Source: Arenicellales bacterium (GTDB lineage Bacteria; Pseudomonadota; Gammaproteobacteria; Arenicellales; JAJDZL01). Taken from it: a stretch of 64,000 nucleotides of DNA. The stretch spans positions 4,357,865-4,421,864 of the forward strand of contig OY282380.1 of NCBI GenBank assembly GCA_958295885.1. Direction: 5' to 3'. Position numbers and translations under genes: made by a program. Numbering within the stretch: the first letter of the stretch is position 1; each line of letters begins with the position of its first letter. Below, in pieces: positions 29,195-39,600 of the stretch. The notes below the pieces were generated by a model. The model did not search any database. It was not told the DNA's origin and saw nothing but the letters and a program-made list of their open reading frames with translations.

Positions 29195-30478
29195 TTATTC
29201 ATCTTTAGACTCTATATCCTCACACTCCCAAGGAACCGTACATTGTGTATTTTCATTCGCCGCACTCAATCGATTCCAATAATTTCCTCCATATTTGAAT
29301 TTCCGCAATAGGATCACTTCTATGTACCACAAACAAAGTTCTCGAATTTCAATCATAGCTTTCCACGAAACTTCATACCTCTGGTCAGCATGAATAATAT
29401 CGTTACGAATTTGCGTGATTGCTTCTGGCCCATCATCCTCTTTGAATTGTTTTACGAGATGCTTTAATTTCTTACAATTGTGAGGAATATTTCTTGGCAA
29501 CTCAAGCTCTTCTAATGCTTCCCTCAATGCTCTACTTGCAGGTCGAAAGCGATTAGAATTGATCTTAGAGGACAGCGATTCTAATGCTGCTTGAACCAAT
29601 ACTATTCCGGTTTCAATGTCGTATTCTTGGCTGTCCAAATAGAAATTTATTGCTCTACAAATAGTCTTTTTCCAAGATTTACATGCGAATAAATTCCAAA
29701 ATCCAGGAAAAGCAGCAGAAAGTCTGTCGCCACCCCCGTTTGTACCTAACAATAATCTATAGTTCTTCACCCATGGATCTATTTTGCTTGTGCCCCACAT
29801 TAATGATATATTCTTGCCGTCTGCAATTTCGCTAGTCACGCATACAATTCCGCATCGTTTCCCACGCAAGAATGACAAAAAATATCGAAGTCCATCCACA
29901 AAATTCTTGGCTTCCTCTACAGAAAAATCGTTGCCATCAGAACGTTTAACTGTGCCTCTATGGGTAATAATGTATCCATCTTCTTGCTTGAGAGCATTTT
30001 CTTGTTCTCTGAAATTCGGATCTTCTTCGATTGTGATATCCCAACCACAAATAGTCTCGAATTTCGCCATTCCTAACAGCTTATGTGTGAATTTATTCTG
30101 GACCAATTGATTTCGAGAGCCATAAAATTTGTTGAAATTTACAACCTTAAATCGTACGCACTGAAGTCTATTTTTCGGGTCAGCTACGAGACTAGGAGCG
30201 TCTTCTAGATCAAGAGAACCTTCAAAGCAACTTTCCGAAATATCATTTATTTGACTAATAAGCACCTTAATTTTGATGCCGTTATTCAAAGCCACTTTGA
30301 ACGACTTTCGATTGAATTCATTTAGTATAAATCTTGGAAATTCATTAGACTCTATCGCAAACCGTAGCTTTGGTGATCTATAAAGAATCGCGCGAATTAG
30401 ACAGGGTTTGGGTAAACGGGTTCGATGAATTTTAGTTATAAAAGTATCTTCGTAAACGATAGGTTCATTCAATTTCAT
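29195..30478 (-). CDS. Uncharacterised protein with C-terminal HEPN motif
   Basis: 427 residues. The N-terminal two thirds are beta-rich without a recognised family (SDGNDFSVEEAKNFVDGLRYF and FLRGKRCGIVCVTSE are notable). The C-terminal third is helical and contains TQIRNDIIHADQRYE at about residue 354: R-N-D-I-I-H fits the HEPN R-x4-H catalytic motif. A beta N-terminal part followed by a C-terminal HEPN domain is the plan of ApeA-type anti-phage proteins, in which HEPN cleaves RNA, but similarity to ApeA itself is not claimed. It has no operon partner: a transposase scrap follows it and an IS110 scrap precedes it. Frame intact; the ribosome-binding site is weak. Confidence 0.6.
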   Translation of the reverse strand: MKLNEPIVYEDTFITKIHRTRLPKPCLIRAILYRSPKLRFAIESNEFPRFILNEFNRKSFKVALNNGIKIKVLISQINDISESCFEGSLDLEDAPSLVADPKNRLQCVRFKVVNFNKFYGSRNQLVQNKFTHKLLGMAKFETICGWDITIEEDPNFREQENALKQEDGYIITHRGTVKRSDGNDFSVEEAKNFVDGLRYFLSFLRGKRCGIVCVTSEIADGKNISLMWGTSKIDPWVKNYRLLLGTNGGGDRLSAAFPGFWNLFACKSWKKTICRAINFYLDSQEYDIETGIVLVQAALESLSSKINSNRFRPASRALREALEELELPRNIPHNCKKLKHLVKQFKEDDGPEAITQIRNDIIHADQRYEVSWKAMIEIRELCLWYIEVILLRKFKYGGNYWNRLSAANENTQCTVPWECEDIESKDE

Positions 30479-30880
30479 TAGTGCTCGAATCTAAGGTATG
30501 AGAGAATTTCGTTGTTTACATGGTTTTGAATCCAAACATTAAACGGATGGAGTGATACATCATAGTTATGGCTCAATCACTCCGAATTTATGAATTAAAT
30601 TGGCCGCTTTGCTGTGATTTAACGACTCCTATATGGAGTCGATTTTTGATAAGCTTATGAGAGTATGAATACGGAACAGTGGTCGTATTTAATTTGACGG
30701 GAAGAATACTCTATTCCTCGTCGTGAAACTGACCGAAAAGGCAGGCACGAGCCCCAAACTGTACTCGTCACAAATGGCGTAGACGCACGGCAAAATGCAC
30801 CGCGGTTGTTTAACTGTGTGTTTTGCAGTCCTCCCGTTTTACCGTGTCTCCAAGTTTTTCACCTCACTTTAGGAAGAGTG
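30479..30880. other. Intergenic stretch
   Basis: AT-rich DNA upstream of the HEPN-motif gene, then decayed DNA. No gene, RNA or hairpin recognised; it may hold the promoter of the minus-strand gene. Confidence 0.4.
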
Positions 30881-30883
30881 ATT

Positions 30884-31150
30884 ATGATAAAAGATGTACT
30901 ACACATTGTCCATTCCCGTGCCGCTCGCTTGAACATGCACAAAATGTAGATCACTGCTTCGGTGCGGCTGTGCGAAAGCGGTGGAGAATCCCCGCGGTTC
31001 GCACCGCGCAGTTTCAGCGCCTTGTTCAATGGACAGCGAGAGTTGCCGCTTCAGGTGCAAGCGGTAGCGATTGAAGTGACCGGCATCTACTGGCAAAGAC
31101 CGTATGACCCGTTGCGCGAAGCTGGCATTGAGGTCAGTTTGGACTTACCC
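30884..31150 (+). pseudogene. IS110-type transposase N-terminal fragment
   Basis: From ATG 30884 the frames give VHSRAARLNMHKM, a stop, then ITASVRLCESGGESPRF and VAIEVTGIYWQRPYDPLREAG. The order (H-K motif with the first acidic region, then E-(S/T)TG-YW--) is the DEDD-type start of IS110 transposases. A stop at 30946 and loss of everything after 31150 make it non-functional. Confidence 0.65.
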
Positions 31151-31189
31151 TGATTTGGTAAAGACGTTAACATTAGAGAGTCCCTTTTG

Positions 31190-31219
31190 TCCCTTTTCGC
31201 CCTTAAGGGCGAAAAGGGA
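31190..31219. repeat. Perfect 30-bp palindrome
   Basis: 15-bp arms meeting without a loop (TCCCTTTTCGCCCTT and its complement). A partial direct repeat TCCCTTTTG precedes it. It separates the IS110 and IS3 scraps and may be the end of a mobile sequence or a bidirectional terminator. Confidence 0.7.
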
Positions 31220-31221
31220 CT

Positions 31222-31312
31222 CTGACTTCGCTTTTTTCAGCTGCAATTCATACTCAGCCGGACTCATATTGCCCAGACTCGTATGCAGCCTCCAAGTGCC
31301 GTGACGGTGCCT
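31222..31312 (-). pseudogene. IS3-type transposase (orfB) C-terminal scrap
   Basis: The minus strand reads RLHTSLGNMSPAEYELQLKK, the characteristic end of IS3-family integrase-type transposases (H-SLG--SP-EYE). Only about 30 codons remain. Confidence 0.65.
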
Positions 31313-31677
31313 TTTTTCATCTCAGCCGCTGAAGAACACTCGTTTACATGCTCAATATCCAGATATGCAACGAACCAATAAATCGGTTTGGGAAGCCACA
31401 CGCTATTGTGTGAAAACTCAAAAACATGCCGTTGCCTCTGAGCGAACTCAAAATTAAACCTTTCTACACACGTAGAAAGTCAATTACAGGACTATGGCTA
31501 TGGGGAAGAATAACGAAGGATTATTGATGACTAAATGAACGTTAATTGTGCTTAATTCGTCCATATTCTCATATTCCCCGCGTACCACAAGTTTCTGGAG
31601 AGTGAGTCCCCTCGTCAACAACGTCGAAATGCCATGGTGATAGACAACACGAATCGGGTTTCAGTATGGATGTGCTC

Positions 31678-34600
31678 TCATGATTTCACCCGTAGACGGC
31701 GAGCGCGTTCACGAAATGCAGCTTCACCACCTTCAAGAATATCGCACACAGTCTTTCTGATCTCAGCGTTTTCCAGCCCGCCCGAAGTGTACGTTATATC
31801 TGGCAAAGAACCACTTTCATGATTGTTAGCTTCGGCTATGATGATCTGATCGGCGTCAGTATTCACAACCAAATTCGCATTGTGAGTGACCATAATGACT
31901 TGGCGTTTTCCCTTGGCTTCGATGAAAAGGTGAACAAGCTCATCATAAACCGACTTCGGATCAAGATTTTCCTCCGGTTGGTCAATGATCAATGGCCGAT
32001 CATCGGAGGCGTCAAGAGCTAGGTAAAGCAGGAGAAGCACAATCCCGCGCGTTCCTGGAGATAGCTTGCGGATATCTACGCCATCAAAGAAAATCCCGTA
32101 GTTCATTGATATGTGATCTGTCGAATAGAGCCAGTGGGCGAATCGCTTGAGCCATTTCCGACGCTTTACTGGCTCCATTTTCGAAACGTTTGCATGTTTG
32201 AATAGACTGCCCTGATATTTTGCCAAGAAACTTTTGAGTGCCAAGCTGACAGAATTCGAATCACCACTCTCCCACGCCTTTCTGAGAGTATTTTCGGCAA
32301 AGTCCGCCAGCTTGCCTTTGCCACGAAACGGTCCCTGTCTGCGAAGATCCAGCAGATCGGTTTCGGCATTCTCTGCCCAGGCAATGACATCTGCAGTACG
32401 AGATACAACGAAGGTCATCTTCGCAAGTGTTCCAAACGCGCCAGACAGACGCTCCATTAACGGTTCATAGAGGTCAATAAGAACTTGTTGCTCGAATGCG
32501 ATTGCTTCAAAGACACGCTTGTATGAGGCTTCGCGTTCTCGCTGTAAATTTTTTACGCGCGACGGCGCCTCTTGGGCATCAGCAAGTTTTTCTCTCATAG
32601 CAATGAGCGTAGTTGTTTCCTCAAGAATTTTAACAGACAAAGACGAGAGCTTACTTCGGGTCTCAATATCTTCGCTAACGAGTTTTTCCAATCGCGCAAT
32701 TTCAATCTCAAGTGTTGCCAGCGGGAGCTTTTGTAATTCCACATGTGCTGGAATGTAAGATCCACTTTTGTCACGCCGGGCTGCTGAAGCTGTCCCTTTC
32801 CATGACTTTGCAGCGTTGCGACAGATCTGCAAATAGCCGTTCAGTTTCGCATCGACATCACCAGTGTAGTCAAGCAGAAAAGATTCCCAATCTTCGGGTT
32901 TCAAGTGACTGTCGTAGTGGTTTTCTTGTGTGATCCGGAGCATTTCTGGCGCTTGATTAGTACGCAAGTCTGATACCTCATCCCATAAGGACAAGAGGGA
33001 TCGTTCTTGATTACTAAAATAACGGATATAGCTGCGAACCGTTTCTGCCGCTTCCGAAATTTCTGCCAGTCTCTTAACTCGATTCTTGTCTCCCGTTGAA
33101 ACCAAGAGTTGTCGGTCAGTAGTGTAGGCGGTAATAACGCGCTCCTTTATCGCAATATTCTCTTTCAGAGTATCAACTAGACGAGCCTTCTGCATTTCGG
33201 TGCCGATCCGCTCTGAGATGTTGGCGATAGCCGCTTCCTCTCGTGACCGAACATAGCGATACCGGGAGGTACGCAATTCAAGCAGCTCTGCAAAGTTCAA
33301 CGCACCATCTCGTTCGGTGAGCGTGTGTGCTTCAAAAATTACACGTTCAATTTCTCGCAGGAGTGCATCGGTCAGGTTGCTGGCAGAACAGAGCTTGTCT
33401 ACAAACTGTTGCGATAGGTAGCGAGCGCGCGGATAAGTGACTCCCGGTCCGCTAGAACCGTCGAGCTTCCGTACGGCCGACTCGCCATTTCTCCATTTCA
33501 ATTTTACAGCGGCATCTCCTAGCAATTCCCCTGCTCGAGCAAGGAAAGAGGAATTCGGTTGATCTCGAGCTTCATCTTGAGAATTCTCCGGAATTGCATC
33601 GCAAGCATGAGCAATCATTTCGACAAGGGCAGTCTTACCTGAACCCCTTGCACCGATGACAGCGACAAGACCGGAGTTGAACGCGAGTGCGGGTGTTTTA
33701 GCCCAAGGTGAGTTCGACAGCAAGAGTTGATCAATTAACTGCGAAGGAGTTCCTGCTTCCGGAGGTGCCGACCCAACAAATGCGCGGCCAGCAGGATCAA
33801 TGCAGGCTTGGCGCAACGCATCGAACTCAAGTCCGCCTTTCACCCAACACCATCGGTCTCCATCGGGTTTGCCAACATTCGAGATTTTATGAGCATCACT
33901 GCCGTGCAAACACGGTTTCAGGCTACCAAAATGCTTGCAGATATCTTCGGTGCTCATGTTGCGCTGCCCAAGCCAGAACTCGCGCTGGGCAGTGCTACTT
34001 GCGAAGATTACATCCGCGAAAGCATTTATCTCTTTGCGTAATGTCGCATCTGCTGATTCGCGCACACCTGATGTGCCATCTGTACTACTGCCGGCGATGG
34101 CGATCAGGATATTCGATTGTGCCCAGTCCGACTGTTCGTGCGCTTCCCTCAGCTCGTTGAAGTTGACTTTAAACTGGTTAGCACCAAATCGAAGTGCCGC
34201 CTGCTCGTCTAAAATTTGAGGGCTTGCGGTATTTCCGAGCCGAATGAGATCCGTTCTTGTGCATGAAAATGACTCGTTAAAAGCTCTGAATCGCAACCGT
34301 GTGAGGAATTGGTGCAGTCGGTCCAAATGTTCTGTGTCTTCTGGATTTACCAACAGGTGCAAATTGACCCCAGCGACCCCGTACGGTTCCGATATCAAGG
34401 CGCATTTCGACGTTTGGAAAAATAAGTTCAATCCCCGTGAGCCTGCCTAGAGCTTTCTCTTCGCACACGCGTGCATAAGTGTCAGTCAGGTAGTAATCAG
34501 TAACACCAAGTGCCCTAATCGGTGGAGTTGATGCTTCGAGTTGTTCCAAATACTCAGGCCATGCGTCTTCGCCACAAAATTGATCGTTCAATAGGGTGCC

Positions 34601-34700
34601 TGGAGCATGAATGTGTGGTTCCCAACGGTGCCAGATAGCGCCCCGGTTCAACCCGTCTCTTATTGGTCTATAGTTGAACAATGCTTGAATAACCTTCCGT
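31678..34700 (-). pseudogene. Second TrlF-like PHP-ABC ATPase, frameshifted
   Basis: The main frame (34431-31678) holds a PHP piece CLHGSDAHKI, Walker A GARGSGKTALV, a coiled coil, signature LSPGTRGI, Walker B PLIIDQPEENLD and H-loop VTHNANL. The head, with EPHIHAPG (HxH) and ALGVTDYYLTDTYARV, is in another frame upstream. The two frames join as MRLDI-EPYGVAGVNLHLL if one G is removed near 34389. The gene is therefore split about 100 residues from its N-terminus. Its natural start may be lost: the 5' flank runs into an IS4-type terminal repeat at 34729, and the first open codon is a TTG inside that repeat. Same family as 1-3036 but clearly divergent. Probably inactive unless the shift is a sequencing error. 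Confidence 0.75.
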
Positions 34701-34728
34701 TTTCCGAGTGTCGATACGTATATATAAC

Positions 34729-34756
34729 TCAAGTTTCTGGATTCAAAATCATCTAA
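34729..34756. repeat. Orphan IS4-type right end abutting a complete element
   Basis: AACTCAAGTTTCTGGATTC and the following AAAATCATCTA equal the reverse complement of the right end of the neighbouring element, directly followed by that element's left end. It suggests an insertion next to, or into, an earlier copy, or a tandem/circle-type junction. Confidence 0.75.
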
Positions 34757-34886
34757 CTCAAGTTTCTGGGTTCAAAAATGACTGGAAAATAAAATGTAAG
34801 TAATTGATTCAATGTATTAAATTAGCCCCGAATGGTGTATAATGTCATTTTTTCAAAAATATCAACAAACCAAACGAGGCTAAAGC

Positions 34887-36524
34887 GTGAACCATTTTAA
34901 CAATCAATCCAAGCTGCCACACAATATTGAACCGACGGTCAAGGACCCACAGCTGCGCATCGACAATCTGCTAGCCCAGATGTGGAGTGCATTGGGCCTG
35001 AACGGACACCTGGGTCGAGCCGGAATGACCAAGCGCAGTGGTTTGAGTGCGCGCGAAACGGTGTTTCTGCTGTTGATTTGGCGTTGGCTGCGTGGCTCTT
35101 CGATCGCCATGTTCTGCCGTGATTCGATGCAGCAGTTTTTCCAAGCGCGCAAAGACGCGGTGTATGAATTTTTCAAGCGTGAGGATCTCAACTGGCGCAG
35201 TCTGAACTGCCGGGTGGCTCGAGCGGTCTATCAGCGATGTGGTTTTCAGCGCTCGTCGCTACGGGCCTTTGTGATCGACGACACCATTAAAGTTCGTCGC
35301 GGCAAGAAGATGGAAGGCGTTTCGGCGCACTATGATCACTGCCAGAAGAAAACCGTGATCGGACAGCAGGTGGTGACCTTGGGACTGGCGGCAGAAGACG
35401 GCTTTCTGCCGTTGGACTCGGATCTGTTCATCAGTTCCAAGAGCGTGCAGGGACTGAATCATGAGCATCAAGATGGTCGCAGTGTTGTGGCTCGTCGCGA
35501 TCGCTGTGCGCGGGAGCAAAGCAAGCCGCAAATGGTCATCAGCATGTTGAAAAAAGCGTTGCGTATGGGCTTTGAGGCATCGTATCTGGTCGCCGATTCG
35601 CGGTATGGAACCAAATGCATCATCAACGCTGCGCTGGAACTGGAGCTGACTGCGGTGCTGCGCATGAAAAAAGGGAATCTGAAATATCGCGTGCGCCAGG
35701 CAGATGGGAAAGAACTGCTGTTGAGACTGTGAAAGTATTGCCAAATTAGCATTGATTGAGTGGATTATGAAAACATATCTTAATGAATTTATTGATATAA
35801 TTTATTTTTTGTCATTCAGAATTCTACTGAAATGAGGATACTTTCACAGTCTCTGTTGGACGCCAACGAACTGTATGCCGCGGCGATACGCGGAAAATGG
35901 CGCAAAGCAGCGAATTTGCCGTGGCGAGTGGCGTCTTTTACGGTACAGCTGAATCTTGAAACCGATGCGCGCAAGCCAGAGCGATGGCAGCGGGTGAAAC
36001 TGCTGTTCGTGCGCGGCTTGGATGCCGAGAAACGAAGCGGCAGCAAGAAGAAATGGGCTCTGTTTCTGAACACTGATCCTCAGTTGAGCGCCGAACAAAT
36101 GCTGCAGGCATATTCGCTCCGTTGGAGCGTGGAAGTTTATTTCAAGGAGGCCAAGCAACACCTGGGGTTTCTGTCCGAACAGACTCGCAGTTTCGCCTCG
36201 TACATCGCGTCCATACATCTTTGTGCGATCCGTCATCTGCTGCTCACCTATGCGGCTTTAAACGGCCATGGACAAAACGTCCCTGAAGTGCGCGAACAGA
36301 TTAAAGAACAGCTGGATATGCTCAGTTTCGCCCGCCGCCTGTGGAACTATTTCCATTCCCTGGTGTGCCGTTCCATCCGCGCTGGCAAAACCCTCACCGA
36401 CCACAGTCTTGACTTGGTGATGCAAACCATTGACCGCCAAGTCGAACAATTCCTTGAGGCCTCACTTCAATTGGATGTCCTCAGCCTAGAAATTGATGAT
36501 GATCCAGCTGTTTTATCAGGCTGA
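34887..36524 (+). pseudogene. IS4-type transposase split by MITE insertion
   Basis: The first part (34887-35723) includes FVIDDTIKVRRGKKMEGVS (first catalytic D) and YLVADSRYG (second D). The MITE then interrupts at ELLL. The second part (from 35853) resumes as LLDANELYAAAIRGKWRKA and includes SVEVYFKEAKQHLG (catalytic E). All three DDE residues and the C-terminus exist, so the gene was intact before the MITE landed. The frame is open on both sides. Confidence 0.85.
35724..35852. mobile_element. MITE copy 1, 129 bp, with 6-bp target duplication
   Basis: Inverted repeats AGACTGTGAAAGTAT and ATACTTTCACAGTCT bound an AT-rich, non-coding core. CTGTTG occurs on both sides (35718-35723 and 35853-35858). 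Removing the MITE and one CTGTTG restores the transposase frame. A second copy in the opposite orientation lies at 44679-44805. Confidence 0.9.
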
Positions 36525-36564
36525 ATTAGATGATTTTGAATCCAGAAACTTGAGTTTTGATCTT

Positions 36565-36684
36565 TGAAATTTCAATTGACAGCTTGTGAATCACAAAACG
36601 ACACATTTTCTACGGACATCAAACTCAACTAATTGATGTAGCTCTTAAGACCGTTTACTGCGGCACATATTTCGATTTGAGCAA
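36565..36684 (+). promoter_or_regulatory. Upstream region shared by both nuclease-NACHT genes
   Basis: About 120 bases before the gene match 54173-54298, including GAAATTTCAATT, a CGACACA block, AATTGATG and an almost identical last 40 bases (CTCTTAAGACCGTTTACTGC). Coding-like bias is absent, so conservation suggests a shared leader or promoter. No consensus -10 box is obvious. Confidence 0.55.
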
Positions 36685-39600
36685 ATGGATTATCACTACG
36701 AAACACTAAACCACCAGCGATTCCAAAAGTTTTGCCAAGCTGTTATCGTCGCGGAATTCCCTAAAGCACAGTGTCTGCCAGTTGATCAGCCTGATGGTGG
36801 AAGAGATGCTTTTTTCTTCGATACGGTGTTTAACAGAAAATTGTTTACTGTATTTCAAGTCAAGTTTTCGAAGAATCCTTTTAGCAAGAAAGCACGTGAA
36901 ACTATAAAGGATGCGATTCAATCAGAAAAGGAAAAAGTTGAAAAGCTTATCCAACGCGGAGCAACGAAATACGTCTTAATCACCAATTTCAAGGGAACCG
37001 CTCACCTTGATGTAGGATCAATCGACAAAGTGAATCAAACTTTGTCTAAAGAATTCAGCATTTCATCGCAAGTCTGGTGGCGAGATGATTTGGATAGACG
37101 TCTCGAAAATTTTCCAGACATAAAATGGAACTACCCTGAAATTCTTAAAGCAACAGACATATTGCCTTTGCTTGTAAGAAGTCATTCAAACTCGGGTATT
37201 GATAAAGTAGTGCGTGCACTAACGAGTTATATGGCAATGCAATATGAGAAAGACAAAGATGTCAAATTCAAGCAGGTAGATCTGAAACGTAATTTGACGA
37301 ACCTTTTCGTCGACCTGCCAATTGGTCACAAGCAGCCAGAGACTGGTCAAAGGGGAGTTCACCACATTAATTTTGACGAACTTGATGAAATTTCAGCTTA
37401 TTTGAATCTGATTGATATTGAAGTGGTTTGCGAATTCCAACAAATGTTTTTGTTTGGACATTCTGGGCTGGCCGCAGAGTTCCTGGCGAACATGCCACCG
37501 GACACAGGGGTTTCACGATTTGTAATCGAGGGCTCACCAGGCCAAGGAAAATCCACCTTGACTCAGTTTTTATGTCAGGTAAACCGAATGCGGTTTCTAG
37601 ATGAGAAAGATGAGTTAGATGAAAAAATTGATGATGCACACAAGCATGGGATCGCGCGCACCCCGTTTCGGATTGACATGCGTGACTATGCTGTTTGGGC
37701 ATCTAAGCGTGACCCTTTTTCGAAATCCGACGAGACAAGTCGACCGGCTGATAGCCTGACATCACTTGAAAGCTTTTTAGTGAGGCACGTTGAGGCACTA
37801 ACTGGCGGATTGCAAATTACGCTAGATGAATTGCTGCGATTTTTCACTGTGTCTCACTCGATTATTGTCCTTGATGGTTTCGATGAAGTAGCTGACCTTA
37901 ATACTCGAGAGCGTATTGTCGAAGAAATCTGTGAAGCAGCGAAACGCTTGGACCAGCACGCAAAATCCATGCAAATCATCGTCACAAGCAGGCCCGTCGC
38001 ATTCGCAAACTCACCAGGATTTCCAGAGGATGACTGGATTCATTTGGAACTTAAAGATCTTCAGAATGAAAATATTGAGGCTTATAAAAACAAATGGATC
38101 AAAGTTAAAAATCTTGACGAAGAGGACAGCATTCAAGTGTCGTCAACTCTCGAAAGCAAGTTGGAACAGTCCTCCCTTTTCGATCTCGCGCGCAATCCAA
38201 TGCAATTGACGATACTGCTCCATTTGATCCATGTCCATGGGATGGCGCTTCCTGAGAAAAGAACCTTGCTTTACAAAGAGTATATGAATCTCTTTTTCAA
38301 CCGTGAAGCAGAGAAGTCTAAGGTTGTTCAAAAGCATCGGGAGTTGCTTTTGTCAATTCATGGCGTGCTCGCATGGATTCTTCATACACAGGTTGAAAAT
38401 GGCGTCGGATCCGGCAGTATAACTAAAGATGAATTTATTGAAGAGGTGCGAATTTATCTTGAGACAGAAGAATATGATTCAATTTCAGTTCAAGAGCTAT
38501 TTCAAGGTACTGTTGAACGAGTAGGAGCGCTGGTTTCACGAAAAGAAGGCATGTATGAGTTTGAGGTTCAGCCTTTGAGAGAGTATTTTGCGGCTCGCCA
38601 CCTTTATATGACAGCGCCCTATTCACCCGCAGGAAATGACAAAATGGGAACGAAACCGGACCGGTTTGACGCATTAGCTCGAAATTTCTTCTGGACGAAC
38701 GTTACTAGGTTCTACTGTGGTTTTTACGATCAAGGCGAACTAGCCAGCCTCGTAGATGGGATAATTTGTTTATCTGAATCTGATGGATATAGCCTAATCA
38801 ACCACCCGAGGAATTTGGCTATGATGCTATTGTCAGATCATGTTTTTACCCAAGCCCCAAGAGCTATGAAGCGATTGGTCCGATTTGTCACGGAGGAACC
38901 TGGTTTCCAACGTTTCACGAGCATGGAAAGCCCACAACATAGTCGCCGAAAATTTGGATTGTCGTCAGATGTTGGCGGTGAGTTTCTGTTTGAAGTTTGC
39001 ATGGAAAGACTCAATGCGGAAGACGATCCCACTCGCCAGCGTGGATTGCGTTGGGTAATGGCAGAAAATGCTGATCGCGATGAGCTGAAGTCGATTTGGA
39101 TGTCAGAATTCTGTAACGGTTTGCGAACATCTGATTTGTTGGACGAGGCCATTGAATTTGGCATCATAAATTGTTTCGAACCTGAGGAGATAGCAGCGCT
39201 AGCGAGCCATGATGTAGATTTTCATTTACGCTGGCTCATGTTGCAGGGTAGCTATGAAGCAATTGAAGATGATCCCACTCTTCAATTAGCGGCGAAAAAA
39301 GCTTTCTTTGACGACGAGCTTCACCTACCGCTTCGTCGGTTGAACATAAATCCATCGTCAACTGCGCTTGAGCTGCTTACTGAAACATTGCAACCGGGTG
39401 CTTTTGCACAAATTCTTCGCAGTAACGCGAATTCCATGGCATTAAATATTATGCCTCGTCGTGTAAATTTTGATGGATTGTCCAAAATCTCTGAGAAATC
39501 GAATCTAGCGGTCGAAACAAACGTGACTGATACACTCAATTCGTTTGGATTATTTTTGATCGATATGCTTAGAAAAGATGTTAACGAATGGCAAACAGAT

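Larger units (their letters stand above)
34757..36554 (+). mobile_element. IS4-type insertion sequence with terminal inverted repeats
   Basis: The left end CTCAAGTTTCTGGGTTC (34757) and the right end (complement of CTCAAGTTTCTGGATTC, ending 36554) form the inverted repeats. The body holds one transposase gene disrupted by a MITE. Without the MITE and its target duplication the element is about 1.66 kb. No clear target duplication is seen at the outer ends. Remnants of the same family lie at 13299, 18529, 28578 and 41186. Confidence 0.85.

Noticed and set aside
34277..34732. Independent 151-residue gene upstream of the second trlF
   Set aside because: Its start codon TTG lies inside an IS terminal repeat and its sequence is the frameshifted head of the TrlF-like protein.
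35732..35852. Programmed split of the IS4 transposase into two proteins
   Set aside because: The break is a MITE with a clear target duplication; the frame is restored exactly when it is removed.
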